A stretch of DNA of 64,000 nt from Lophium mytilinum. Lineage: Eukaryota > Ascomycota > Dothideomycetes > Mytilinidiales > Mytilinidiaceae. The notes under the pieces are model-generated. The model did not search any database. It saw nothing but the letters and a program-made list of their open reading frames with translations, and was not told the DNA's origin. Position numbers and translations under genes: made by a program. The DNA is taken from positions 1,433,834 to 1,497,833 of the forward strand of contig MU004189.1 of the NCBI GenBank assembly GCA_010093605.1, in the 5' to 3' direction. This document shows positions 1 through 12,420 of the stretch, in pieces (position 1 is the stretch's first letter; the number at the start of each line of letters is the position of its first letter).

Positions 1-1
1 A

Positions 2-1340
2 ATGAACAGGGGTATGTATGGTCCCGGTACATCTACCGGAGTCCTCTGGTGTCAGTTTTTCTTCGGTGCCACTGGGGGGGTGCTCAACACAACCCGAATC
101 GCAATCCAACACCTACCTCGGCCGTGTCGAGAACCCTCTTTGACTCGGCCTGGGATAAGTATCGAGCTGTTCTTTGAACGGATCGATCTGGTGTCTTGGC
201 TACGATCTAACTGGCACTCGAAATAAACTGACACTAGGGGATCTCTTATCTGACCTGGACTTCTCTATTCGTAAATCCTAGTATGTGTACTGACAACTTG
301 CAGGCCGAGGCGATCGTGGACATGGAGGCCATGGGAGAGGAGGTCGCGGAGACCATCGTAGTCCAGGTAGAGGCAGAGATCGACAACGAAATAGGGGAGG
401 CGGAGGTGGAGGTGGAGGTGGAGGGGGAGGACAGCGACAACAGCCACCCCAGCAACCGCAGCGTCAACAGCCGCCGCATGCGCCGCAGAATCAACAGAAT
501 CGGCCGCAAGCACAACAGAATCAGCAGGGTCGCCAGCAACAGCAGCAGAATCAACAGGGCCGTCAGCAACAGCCGCAGAATCAACGCCAGCAACAACAAC
601 AGCCACAGGGCCGTAACCGACCTGGCGACAATTTCGGTGGTGGAAACAGGAGCGGACCATCTCGTTCGCCAGCTGAGAAGCATCGACGACCGAACCGGCG
701 AGAGAGAAACCGTACTTCTGGCTCTCCCCTACAGCAACGAAACCCTCCTCCCAACGCGAGACAGAGGTCACCACCGCGCGGACCCAGATCGGCGACGGCA
801 GCATCTCCTGGATCCTCTCAGCCGTACTCTGCGCCTCCCACCAACTCATACTCTACGACAGCCTACACTAACCCGCAGGCATTCGCTTGGAACCAGAACA
901 GCCTGCCTGTCTCTGGTGCGCAGACTATGCAGCATGCTCAGTACCCTCAATTCTCTCAGGGCCCTGCTAATCCGAGCCCATCAATCCCAGTGGGTGCTTT
1001 TGTGAATCCCCATTTCCAACCACAGCAACCCCAAGCCCCCGCCCCAGCTCCGGCGTATTCTTTCCAGAATCCATGGCAAGTGCCTCAGCAGCAAGCACCA
1101 CAGCAGCAGGCAGCTCCGGCGCCCAATTGGGCAGCGTTGGCTCAGCTTTTCCAAGCAGCGCAGCAAAACCAAATGCCGAGCCAGCCTCAGCAGAGTCACA
1201 CGCCTACTCAGGACCCGCGTACAAGTTACGCTCCACCGGCGGTTGATGCACAGCCGCAGCAAGACTCGCAGGCAGCTTTTAGGGCAGCACAGCAGCAGCT
1301 CGAGCTCCTCCGCGCGCTGAACAGGGGCCAGGGGCCGTAG
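2..1340 (+). CDS. RGG-box, Gln/Asn/Pro-rich protein (5' end at or beyond window edge)
   Basis: The clear coding part is an exon from 304 to the TAG at 1341. It opens with an Arg/Gly-rich stretch (GRGDRGHGGHGRGGRGD), then a run of about 12 Gly encoded by GGN repeats (about 396-433), then a long Gln/Asn/Pro/Arg tract, an Arg/Ser/Pro segment, and a Gln/Pro/Ala-rich C-terminus ending LLRALNRGQGP. An acceptor TTGCAG ends at 303 with a CTGAC branch just upstream. A GTATGT donor at 12 would join a short upstream exon (ATG at 2, MNRG) in frame, giving a 292-nt intron. The true start may instead lie left of the window. RGG boxes and prion-like Q/N tracts are typical of RNA-binding proteins of mRNP granules; no RRM or other folded domain is visible. 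The exact identity is not recognised. The frame is secure from about 304 onward, the first exon is not. Confidence 0.6.
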
Positions 1341-2430
1341 TGTCCTCTTTATGGGGTGTCGTACTTCCTATATATATTTATCCGTGTATCAGCTATGTGT
1401 GGGAAGGAGGATCACATGGAGTCGTCAGGTTTTCTGGTGCATCTCCAGGGAGCAAGTGCTCTGCAAGGTCCTGTCAAAGTAATTTCGTAGTGACTGCACT
1501 ATACGGGTGCTGAAGGAGAGGGAGTTGTAAACAATAGGCGAATGTGTTTGCTATAAGTGCTTGGAGTAGCTCAATAGGACTGCGAATATCTGAGTGAGCG
1601 TAGGGTCGTCGTAGCCAGCCTACACGAGGTGTATAAATTTGAAAGCCCCGCGAGTCACATCAAAGGCCTCAGGACATGTCGCATGTCTATATAGAGCTGG
1701 GAGACTGTATCAAAACACTTCGACTGGGCAGTATATATAGCTCTGGTGCCGTATCACAGTAGTGACGGATCTCGTGGTAGCATCCGAAAGGCAACGTGCA
1801 ACGACCGGATAGTGCCCGCCAGGCCCATCCCAGGAGGCTTGTGTAACCGCGATGAGGGGCGCGGTCAATACGCCATCGCCTGTGGCGTGCACGAACAGGC
1901 CGTCATGAGGCTTGACCAGGCCGTCTCGAGGTCCCCGTGCTCTGCGATGGTTCGGAGTGTGGCCCGAAACACAGCGCTGCGATGCCAGATGCCGCAGAGC
2001 AGCACAGGCTGAGGGGCAGCCGTAGAGATGGCTAGGACCCAGACATGCTGGTGACGCGCTTCCTTTGTCCCGCCGATGCATCGCAGCGTCGCGTGGGTTG
2101 TGGTGATCGGACCAGCCGTGTCAGCCCTCTTTGGGGCTGGAGACCGCCGCCTGGACCGCATCTGGAGACTCTTTCAACCTTCACTACTGCGCACCCTCAC
2201 CACCCCATCACGAACCCCGAGCCCTCTACCCCTCTGCCCCCTCTACGCCCCCGAATCGACGCCCATCACGTCCATGAATGCCCCCATGATACCGCGCCAG
2301 CTCCAATGAAGCCCGTCTGACTCCTGCACGCCGTGCCAACCTCATCGGACCTCGACCCGCGTCGTCGTGCCGGACCAAAACAAGGTCTCGGTCCGCCTCT
2401 CGCCCTCCAGCCCGTTTTCGTGCCGTGACA
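1341..2430. other. Intergenic region and 5' leader of adenylate cyclase
   Basis: About 1.1 kb between the RGG-protein stop and the adenylate cyclase start. It should contain the 3' end of the first gene and the cyclase promoter. The last 250 bases are rich in C and T (for example 2160-2260), as is common in filamentous ascomycete leaders. Several 90-200 codon open frames overlap each other on both strands and show no family resemblance, so I treat them as chance. No repeat or RNA gene was seen. Confidence 0.5.
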
Positions 2431-5400
2431 ATGACAAGAAAGGAGACTGTAGGCAGACATGGCTCCACCGAAAGTTCGGGTGCGGATAGCTGGCGGTCGA
2501 CCGACACTGTGAAGGCATTGGGCGGCCGGACTCGAGGCCCTCCCGTAAAGGTGCAGACCACTAAGAACTCCAAGAAGTACGTGATCCCGCGCGTGCGCTG
2601 CTGCGTTGCTGCATCTCTCTTTGTCTTTGCGCCATTGGCATTGGCCACTCTGTACGGCCTGTGCCCGTTTGACGGATAGCTGCGTGGTTCGCCCGCAGCC
2701 TACCGCGCAAACTCGAGAGAGCTCTTTACCTTCATCTGATTGTCCCTTTTGCGCGTTGATACAAAGGGCGGCCGTGTGCTTTGCTGCTGGAGACAAGAGA
2801 GCCGATGTAACAGGGGAGAGCAAGCATTCACCATGCCCCAGCCGTGTTTCTGTCGTCGTCTCAATGTCAAACCCATTCACCCTTTCACCTGAACTCAGCT
2901 GACAATATGCGCTAGAGGTGATAGGGAGCCTGAAATCTCGCCCGGCACCATCGATCCCAAGTCATCGCAGAACTCAAAGTCGAAAATCGCTCCGTGGGAC
3001 ACTCCTAAGCTCGCTGATTTAAGTAACTACCGCAAGGACCTCTCCGTGCTAGAAACCTCTGGAGGTCGAATTCCAGCTATATCTCGAAATCCTCCGACTG
3101 CAACCTCGCCCGGAAACCACTGGAACCTACCTGTATCGAACGGGTCGACTGTAATGCCTTCGAGTGTGTTTGGAAGCTTCTATAATGACTCCGCGGAAGA
3201 TGTCGGACAATTATCTCCAGGCTTCAGGCCTGGAAGTGGAAAAGAAGATGCCATGGGTTTCCCACAGGATGATCGGCGGCCGTCTGTTGCGAGTGCAACC
3301 ACTGTGAGCAGCTCGGGATCAAAGTCGAGCCTTGGACGGGGATTCCATAAACAATTGCGAGGCTTCTTCGGCGAAGAGTTCCCAGGGGACTCTCGCCAGG
3401 GATCTGATACGAGCTTGCCCATGAGCAATCAATTCGGAAACGAGACCCAATCCTCGCGCAGTCGCAACCGGAACAACTCGGTCAATAACACAATTGCAAG
3501 CAGCGTGAATAGCAGACCGACTTCTCCTACCAGCTCGCGGCCAAGGACTCCGTTGCCGTCGTCGGAAGTGACTCCATGGGAGTTCCAAGACTTCAAGGTG
3601 CGTAATTTGTTGCAAGCATGTCATTCACATGTGAATTCTTCTGTCTTTTATATTCAGTTTTGTGACGGCGGATCACGTGACCCCCTCAACGTTTTCTTGT
3701 CACAATAGGCCGCGTTCCTATTGTCTTATTGAATCGCGACTAACAATAAATTAAGGCGGACTCGCCGTCGCAGGGCGACAGCGATCGTCACTCCTCCGAG
3801 CAGCAGTCCAATAAGTCCGGCAAGACCTCTCACAAGCTACGACTTCCTGGCCATCGACACAACCGGAGCAAGGACGATTCCAAACCATCTGAACCAAGAG
3901 CAGAGATCAGTCAACCGTACCCTCTACGACCTGTCACCAGCCGCGAGGAATCTGCGTTAAGTGTACGGCGCGCGGAGCATCAAGCTCCTTTCTCGCTCAG
4001 CGCTGCCCTGTCCTCGAGAACCAACATCGCCCCGCGCTCGTCCAGCCCGACACCAAGCGCCTTCAGCGATATGAGTCGCGATACGGTCACTCAGCGCTCG
4101 CCAATTACTACGAAAGGACCCCGCTCGATTCTTGACAAGCTTAGACGGAAAGAGAAGGGCGACCGACTTGGTCCGGACTCGTTGCGAGACCTAGGCTCCT
4201 CTCAAACCTCTCTCCAAGCACCATCGATCAAATCCGCAAGACTTCCCAGACCGGAGCTTCCACATGTACCAAGCGGTGGCTTCTTGAAGAAAGGAGGAGT
4301 TGTGGAACCTGTTCAACGCGAGAAGGGCCTGGGGAACGGCAAAGAGAGCGCAAGAAGAGAACATGGCCGGCTACCGTTCAAAACTAAACGCACGCCTACT
4401 CAAGCCGAAGTGCCGCGGGCGAAAGACCTCAATGAAGCCAGGGCAGATCCGAACGGAAACGATGCGCTCTTCAAATTGGACACCGATCTCGAGCACATGG
4501 AGGGCATAGTTGACCTACAACAACCGCCTATGACTCCACCCACGACTGAGATTTTTACCGGCTGGCCCGGAGAAGACACCACAGCCGAGGAAAAGAAGGA
4601 GCCGGAAGGCATAGCTGGGGTTTGGGATGCGCCAGATTCGTGGGCTGTACGACGTGTCGGGGACGAGAACGTAGGAAGGTTGCGGGAGCTCGATGAGAAT
4701 GGCGATCTTCCCAAAGATGAAGGCACTGGACCTGCTTACTGTGTGCGAATCTTCCGGGTGGATTCCACCTTTGCTGTTCTGAACCTCCCGCTGAATACGA
4801 CGGTATCGGAGATGATCCAAACGCTGGGTAGGAAATCGTTCCTACAGGATGACATTGACAACTACCACATTATCATGAAGAAACACGAGTCTTCCCGGCA
4901 ATTGGATCCCCAGGAGAGGCCGCTCTTCATTCAGAAGCGATTGTTGGAACAAGCTGGATACTCGGAATCGGATCGACTCGAAGAAGTAGGCAGAGAAGAT
5001 AACAGCTACCTCTGCCGATTTACTTTCGTCCCTGCGAAGATGAGCGGATACTCTAGCCTCGAAAAGGATCCTGGTTTTAGCAAGCTGTCGAAATTCAGTC
5101 ACATCGACCTCGCAGGAAAGAATCTCGTAACCATTCCGATTACCCTATACCAAAAGGCCACTGAAATCATCTCTCTCAATCTCTCGCGGAATCTCTCTCT
5201 CGATGTTCCAAAAGACTTCATCCAAGCGTGCACAAACTTACGCGAAATCAAATATACCAGCAACGAGGCATGGCGACTCCCACCAAGCTTGAGCCTGGCA
5301 AGTAGGCTCACGATGCTCGATATCTCGAACAACCGAATTGAGCAACTCGAGCATGCGGACTTACATAAGCTGGCGGGATTGCAGGGGCTTCGACTTTCAA

Positions 5401-8400
5401 ACAACAAACTGACACGCCTGCCCAGCTATTTTGGCCAATATCGTGCCTTGAGAAGCCTGAACTTATCATCCAACTCGTTGACCGAGTTCCCAGACTTCCT
5501 CTGCGATGTCACAACCATTGTGGACCTTGATATCAGTTTCAATTCAATCTCCACTATACCAAAGATTGGTCAACTCACCTGTTTGGAAAGGCTCTGGGCA
5601 ACTAACAACAAGCTGTCCGGCAGTTTCCCTGCCTCTTTGAGCAACCTCCAGAGCCTCCGAGAGATTGATGTGCGATTCAACGCTCTCGATAGCATCGACG
5701 TCATGTCACAATTGCCACGCTTGGAGTACCTGATGGTCGGTCACAACTCAATCTCCGCCTTTGAAGGCTTTTTCCCGAAGATTCGAGTCCTGCATCTCAA
5801 CCACAATCCCGTCACGCGCTTTGGCATGACTGCACCGGTGCCCACACTGTCAATCCTGAATCTTGCATCGGCGAAACTGTCACACCTACCCGAGGATCTC
5901 TTCCAAAAGATATCCGGGCTGACCAAGCTCATTCTTGACAAGAATCATTTCACGTCTCTATCAACTCAGATCGGTCGACTTTACAGACTTGAACATCTCA
6001 GTATCGCCCGCAATTCCCTTGACGAACTTCCCGCGGAAGTTGGAAGACTTGCCGAGCTTCGCTATCTGGACGTTCGCGAGAACAACCTATCAAAACTTCC
6101 ACAAGAGCTCTGGCATGCTCGAAGGCTGGAGACTTTGAATGTGTCTTCCAACGTGTTAGAATCATTCCCGAAACCTGGAGCACCACTACCCTTTGTTCCC
6201 GGTGACGGTCCTGGACATCTTGACGGCACCACTCCGGCTTCCACCCCCGGATTGACCTCCAGCCCCAGCTACGAGGAGCTCGGGAAATTAGAGGCTTTTG
6301 CTGCACGACGCCCCAGTCAGGCTTCCGCCGGATACCTCAGTTCTGGCACGTCTCCAGGTAGCTCGACGAGAAAAGGTTCAATGGCCTCAGCCTCTTCTTT
6401 TGGGACTCTTGGAGCAGCAAGAAAAACATCTGTAGCCTCTCGAGTAACGGAGGGAACGATTACGCCAGTATCCACGGCGATGTCCCGTAAGGATTCGAGC
6501 CTTTCGAACAGAATGATAACCACATTCGCTGGCTCGCTTCGTCACGTATTGCTCGCCGATAACAGACTCACGGATGATGTGTTTGATGAACTTGCTCTGC
6601 TTCCCGAGTTGAGGATAGTCAACCTTTCCTATAACCTAATATACGACATTCCTTCGCGCACTATCCGACGATGGCAACACCTAGCCGAGCTATACCTTTC
6701 AGGAAACGATCTGAGTTCCTTGCCCGCGGAAGACCTAGAGGAGGTCAGCTCGCTCAAGGTTCTTCATATCAACGGCAACAAGTTCCAGGTCCTCCCTGCG
6801 GAGCTCGGTAAGGTCGCTAAGCTTGCTGTCCTAGACCTCGGAAGCAACTTATTGAAGTACAATGTTTCCAATTGGCCCTACGACTGGAATTGGAACTGGA
6901 ATCATAATCTCAAATACCTCAACATGTCGGGCAACAAGCGGCTAGAGATCAAGCCCAGTGGCAATTTCCACGGTGGCAATCAAAGCTTGCGGGAAGGCAA
7001 AGACCTCACCGATTTCACATCCCTCGTCAATCTTCGGGTGCTCGGCCTCATGGATGTGACGATGATGGTCCCTTCAGTACCAGAGCAGACCGACGACAAG
7101 AGAGTAAGAACCTCCGGCTCAACTGTTGGCACAATGGCGTACGGTATGGCAGATAGCCTTGGACGGAATGAGCACATTTCGACGATGGATATGGTTATTC
7201 CGAGGTTTCGAAGCCACGACGATGAGACTATCGTTGGTCTCTTTGATGGCCAGCCTCTTTCCAATGGAGGGTCAAAAATTGCCAAGTACCTCTATGACAA
7301 CTTCAAGCACCGATTTGCTGAAGAGTTGGACCGGCTACGCCCTTCAGAGGATCCCGTCGATGCTTTGCGACGCACATATCTGGGGTTAAACAAGGACCTC
7401 GCAACGGCAGCATCCCAATCGATGGATGCTCAGAACGCGACAATTTCTTCTATTGCGCATCGCGGCTCCATATCAATGCCAGAATTGGGTGGTGATGACC
7501 TCACCTCTGGTAGCGTTGCCACAGTCCTATATATCAAGGAGATGGAACTCTTCGTATCAAATATCGGCGATGCCCAAGCACTTTTGATTCGATCAGAAGG
7601 AGGTCATCGTATTCTCACTCGCAAACATGATCCCGCGGAAACGAGTGAGCGAAACAGGATCAGGGAAGCCGGAGGCTTTGTTTCTCGTCAAGGAAAGTTG
7701 AACGACTTCCTAGAGGTTTCACGCGCCTTTGGCTACATACAGATGTCACCGTCTGTCATTGCCGCCCCTCACATTACACGGATCACGATTAGCGAGAACG
7801 ACGAAATGGTGTTGCTGGCTTCCCGGGAGCTTTGGGAGTATCTCACACCTGGATTCGCGGTCGATGTCGCGCGGTCCGAGCGAGATGATCTGATGCGTGC
7901 AGCGCAAAAACTCCGTGATCTTGCCATCGCATTCGGGGCAACAAACAAGATCATGGTTATGATCCTCGGAGTCCGCGATTTGCAACGCAGTAGACAACGT
8001 GCTCGTTTCCGAACTCACAGCATGTCAATGGGACCGTCTGGTACTCCGGACGAATCGTACGGCTTGACCAGGAAGACCAATAAAAAGAAACCGGACAAAG
8101 TCGGGGATTCAGGCCTCGCAAGACTAGACCAGGAGGTAGATGCACCAGTCAACGAGGTCAGCTTGGTCTTCACCGACATCAAGAACTCGACTATTCTCTG
8201 GGAGACCTACCCAAGCTCAATGAGATCTGCGATTAAAATGCACAACGAGGTCATGCGCCGCCAGCTACGAATCATCGGCGGTTATGAGGTCAAGACTGAA
8301 GGTGATGCCTTCATGGTTGCTTTCCCAACGGTCACGTCGGCTTTGCTTTGGTGCTTCACCGTTCAAAGCCAGCTTCTAGACGTTCAATGGCCGCAAGAAA

Positions 8401-9356
8401 TTCTGACCAGCGTGAACGGACAAGAGGTGGTTGATCCCGACGGCAACATCATCTTCAGAGGTCTTTCTGTCCGAATGGGTATTCATTGGGGTCAGCCGGT
8501 GTGCGAGATTGACCCTGTCACAAAGCGCATGGATTACTTTGGTCCTATGGTCAATCGGACATCTCGTATCTCTTCGGTCGCAGACGGTGGCCAGATCACT
8601 GTGTCTTCGGACTTCATTGCTGAGATCCAACGTCTCCTAGAAACGCACATCGAGACAGACCGTTCCGGTTCGACTGGCTCCGAAGAGACGATCAACGAAG
8701 ACCTGATTACACTCGCTGTCCGCCGTGAATTACGGTCCCTCAGTAGCCAAGGATTCGAAGTCAAAGACTTGGGAGAACGTCGCCTGAAGGGTCTCGAGAA
8801 TCCGGAATACATCTATCTCATGTATCCACATGCCTTGTCCAGTCGTCTTCTCGTTCAACAACAACGCGCGGAAGCTGCAGACAATGCCTCCGAGGCAGGC
8901 GCTGCAGGCACCAAGATGCGTGACAGCCAGCTCACAATCGACACAGAGCACGTGTGGGATCTCTGGAACGTCAGCTTAAGGCTCGAGATGCTGTGCAGTG
9001 CTCTCGAAAATCCTGGAACTACTGAATTGAAAGCCCCTGAAACTCAACTCTTGGAGAGGATGAAGACCCGGGGTGGCGAGATTACGGATCGTTTCCTGAT
9101 CAACTTTGTCGAGCATCAGATTTCGAGGATTGAGGTACGCTTTTGTTGATTTCCCTTTTCCCTGCAACATAACTAACTTCGCACACAGACATGCACAACC
9201 GCCCTCGCCATCCGTCACCTGGTCCGCCCCTTCGGATCGGGCCCTTTGCTCCAGCAAGCTTGTCCCATGCATGAGGTCTTCGCGGAGCTTCAAAGCTCGA
9301 TGAAGGAGCTCGCGGCTTTTAAAGCAGAAGCTGAATTTCCGATGGCACCCTCCTGA
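2431..9356 (+). CDS. CYR1: Adenylate cyclase (fungal RA-LRR-PP2C-cyclase type)
   Basis: Makes cAMP from ATP at the membrane and feeds protein kinase A; in fungi it is controlled by Ras and G-alpha. Exons read as 2431-2576, 2916-3597, 3756-9134 and 9189-9356, giving 2124 residues, normal for the family. Order of parts: disordered Ser/Pro-rich N-terminus; Ras-association-like domain about 603-678 (YCVRIFRVDSTFAVL); leucine-rich repeats about 718-1085; a Ser/Thr/Gly-rich insert; more repeats about 1200-1378; PP2C-like domain about 1391-1678 (ETIVGLFDGQ, FVSNIGDAQALL); class III cyclase domain about 1740-1968 with FTDIKNSTILWE (metal Asp), VKTEGDAFMVAF (second metal Asp) and MGIHWG; C-terminal tail. 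Joins are phase-consistent: K split AA|A, then FK|AD, then IE|TC. The ATG at 2431 is the first in the exon-1 frame, but an upstream start is not excluded. The domain architecture makes identity near certain; only exon 1 is tentative. Confidence 0.95.
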
Positions 9357-11213
9357 AAGCGTTCCACGTATCCCATTCTACTAGCCTTCACGCACCGGTT
9401 TCGGTTTACCATCTTTTAATATCTGCTTACGAGCTCGTCGGCTTGATTGCGTACCTGCTCAGCACTTCTGGCGGACAGAACTCGCACATACATACTATAC
9501 GCTATTATATCAGCACTGTGGCCTCTTGGATCAGGCCGCCTCCCGTCCGGCCGATCTCCACCGCCACCAACGAGACTCCCGGCGCCTTCGTCGTCTATAA
9601 CCTGCGCAAGCGAGCGCGCGATGTACTACCACTTCTCTTACCTCGGCCTATTTTACCATTATCTTACCGGCTCGGCTGGACCCTTCGCCATTGGGTATCG
9701 CCTGCTTTTTTCTACGTCACGGACCATGTTCCTACGTATGCTACACGTCTTCGCAGCGAGTTTCCAGAGCCTTGACCTTTCCATTCCTTTACTTCTCTCT
9801 GGCGATGGACGGCATGACTCACGCTGTGAATGAATTGATTTGAACCAGGTTGGGTGTTTCTTTCAGGCGTTTGTTGTGTTTTCTCTTTTTTGGCTCTCTG
9901 GATGGATTATAGGGAGGCCTATTCTTGCTGTTGAGTGGGCGTTGGCTTTTGGCACTTTGGGTCTTGAGTGCACGCTTCCGCGGTGGCTGGTTTTGTGCAC
10001 GCTCTTGTACATGGGATTGGGAGGGGGGCATATGTAGAGGAGGGGGAGGTTCTATTCTCAATACATTGGTTTTGTTCATTGCGGTGGTTGTGGTGGATGT
10101 GACTAGTGTGTGTTTTGCCTCTGGTATATTTCCCTCCATCGAAGTACTCAGGCCACAGCCGTCGGAGCCCTTCCATGTCAGGGTGTGATCTTTGTTTAAT
10201 GCCCGGGCGGGGGCGTCATGCCCTGCGGTATTAGGACCATCTGAAATCAGGAGTATGGCTATCTCGTAAATAGCGTTTTACTCTATCTAGCTACGGAAAG
10301 CCATCCACACAGAGCAAGTAGGCCTAACTGACCAAGCAGATTCGCTTTGGTATATAATTCTTTGGCAAGTCTCATCATCAGCCTTCCACACTTTTTGTCG
10401 TTCTCGTTTTTCTGAGTAATAAGATATCTTGGCACTTTTCATCATCCCGAGTCCTGCCTAGGTAGGTGATTGACCTCCTGGCAATTTTTCCGGCATCCAG
10501 TTCAGTTTGCGAGCACATGCAAATCTGATTTTCACGTGCATCACAGCCCCCTTCTCGTATTCTTCGGGTATTAAAGCCCAGCTCCTCCGCTGTTTCTTTC
10601 TCAGACACGGCAGGGAGGAGTGGTGGGAATCAAATTCAAGTTCGAGATTTTATGAGTTCGGAAAGCTGGAGAGTAAAAACACCCGCGCCCAATAGTCATA
10701 GTGCTTGAGGGTCGGTTGGGTGTTTACACATGTACTCTCAAGGCTCTGAACGGTGGTGGCGGGTGTTTGAGCAAAAAGGTTCGATGGAGACGCATATGGT
10801 GGGGCTGGGTGGTTGGAATTTGGCCGCAAATCCGGCCAAGAGACGCAATCACGGTGTTGTGGAGGGGGGAAAACCATGCATGCATACAAGGAGAGAATGC
10901 ATGAACACAGGGATAGGGTTTAATCTATGTTGGAGTGAGAGTTAGAGTGGGTGGGTGGAGCAAAATAGCTGTTGTCGGACTTCGATGTTCTAAGTGGTCC
11001 GGCGAATGTGGGCGGCGATAGTGTTCATCGTATGGAGGTAGGTGGTTGATGGTGAGGAGTGGTTGGTTGGGATGGTGGTGATGAGCCACAAATTTGGGAA
11101 TCAGGGGTAAGTTAAATGGGGGTAGAGAGACGGCTAGTGGTTAGCTGATGATTTCCAGCATATCGAAACTCTCGTTGCCACCACCATTGAACCCCGGCTG
11201 CCAGTTCCCCGAA
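9357..11213. other. Gene-poor region downstream of adenylate cyclase
   Basis: No convincing gene. The first 800 or so bases are probably the 3' UTR and terminator region of the cyclase gene. Short open frames (60-128 codons) occur on both strands without splice-consistent extensions or recognisable motifs. G/T-rich low-complexity runs (GGTGG, GTTGG) occupy about 10990-11110. Confidence 0.5.
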
Positions 11214-11460
11214 CTTTAGTACAGTAATGAGCCATATGTCTGGGTACACAGATTTGTCACTGCTTGGCTTCAATGTTGCTCACTTAACACCACTGTAGGG
11301 GGTGGCCTGGCTGCGAAGCAGCTAAACAGTCAAGAGGGAGTCTAATGTGCACTGCTTAAGGTTCGGCATCACCTTTGGATCTTCAAAACCCTCGGTGGTG
11401 GGTTTTTCGAGCAGTGGCGAACCAGTGTGCCCAGTCTTGAGGCCTCTCACTGTAGCTGCT
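11214..11460. repeat. Dispersed repeat, copy A
   Basis: This stretch is recognisably related to 25103-25340. The best block is 11410-11454 against 25291-25335, identical at 40 of 45 positions by eye, containing AGCAGTGGCGAA and ending TCACTGTA. A second shared block is TTGCTCACTT(A/G)ACAC(C/T)ACT, and a third is AGTCT(A/G)AT(G/T)TG(C/T)ACTGC. CAGTGGCG resembles the terminal motif of hAT-superfamily DNA transposons, but I see no opposite terminus and no transposase, so the class is open. It carries no gene. Confidence 0.6.
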
Positions 11461-11566
11461 GATCAAGCCAACTCATCACCCCTAACCATCATGACGAAGC
11501 GTTGCTGTTTACCATTATTAGATCCTTGGTTCTTGCCTCTCCCATGAGCTGGATATTCTCCAACTT

Positions 11567-11985
11567 TCAATACCACGAGAAGAGGTCCAAGTTCACGCTG
11601 AATCTCTTCCCACTATTGTAGAAGGCGAAGTTTGGATTGGTCAACTCCTCTAAGCTCTCTAGTCCGTAGAGAAGATCGGGAGTACGAAAGAGACAGTTGA
11701 ATACCCCATGGAAATAGGCAGAGGAAGTGCGCACGTTATAGTAGTGCCTGAGCATGTTACATAGGTGATGGTTGACTGGGAAAGTGATGGAGATTCCATT
11801 GGGAGTCTTCTCCCAAACATCGACGCTGTAGTAACCGGTTATTTCTTACTTCAGGTATGGATGTCTGTAGAAGAAATATACCAACAGCCCTCGAGGTTGC
11901 CTACCCTAGTCTCAAAGTCGCGCTCCAGCCTTGAGAACTTCCGCCATTCTCCGCCTAGAAGTTCTTTATCTTTCTAGATTCCGCC
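11567..11985 (-). pseudogene. Decayed protein-coding gene relic, family not recognised
   Basis: On the minus strand, 11567 to about 11850 reads in one frame as plausible protein, including VDVWEKTPNGISITFPV and then RHYYNVRTSSAYFHGVF, and ends SVNLDLFSWY before a stop. Just upstream (about 11885-11985), another frame gives protein-like WRKFSRLERDFETR and NLEGCWYISS. Stops and a frame change interrupt the two pieces, and no plausible intron joins them (the only GT-AG pair is about 24 nt apart). The composition, rich in aromatic and charged residues with few repeats, differs from the surrounding noise. I read it as a broken ordinary gene. I do not recognise the family. A gene assembled through an unusual intron is the alternative. 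Confidence 0.4.
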
Positions 11986-12420
11986 TCCCGAGTTTACGTC
12001 GCACTACCTATTATAAAACTGCCGGGCACTTCGAAGCACTTTAGCAGAGGTTTGAATCGCGACGTTTTTGATGCGGTACCAACTAGTTCATGCTTGGAAG
12101 ATCCTAGATAGAGTATTTCGATATGTTCGAGACAAGCATAGTTCACTAGGTCATACCCGATTTACATGAGCATCAGAGGATCGTGTGTGAGAAGCAAAGC
12201 AAGGAGGAGTCATCCTCCAGCGGTAACAGGAAATCCATTCTACATATCCAACCTCGTACTGCATAGTGCCAACCGACCTAAGCCATGTCCCTGGCCTCGG
12301 AACTATGCCCACCCATCTGCCTCCGGAAACGCCAATTTTCCTTAATGATATGATACATGACCGTCAATGGACGACCCAACCCTTGATATACCGACCCCTG
12401 ATGCCAGAAGCATCTCCCGT
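11986..12420. other. Intergenic, downstream of NAB2-like gene
   Basis: About 430 bases between the gene relic and the stop of the NAB2-like gene. It should hold that gene's 3' UTR. Nothing else was seen. Confidence 0.45.

Noticed and set aside
283-1005. 240-codon plus-strand frame overlapping the RGG protein
   Set aside because: It is the Ser/Asn/Arg-rich shadow of the GGN/CAR repeat coding; the frame through 1340 gives the sensible RGG/Gln protein and continues much further.
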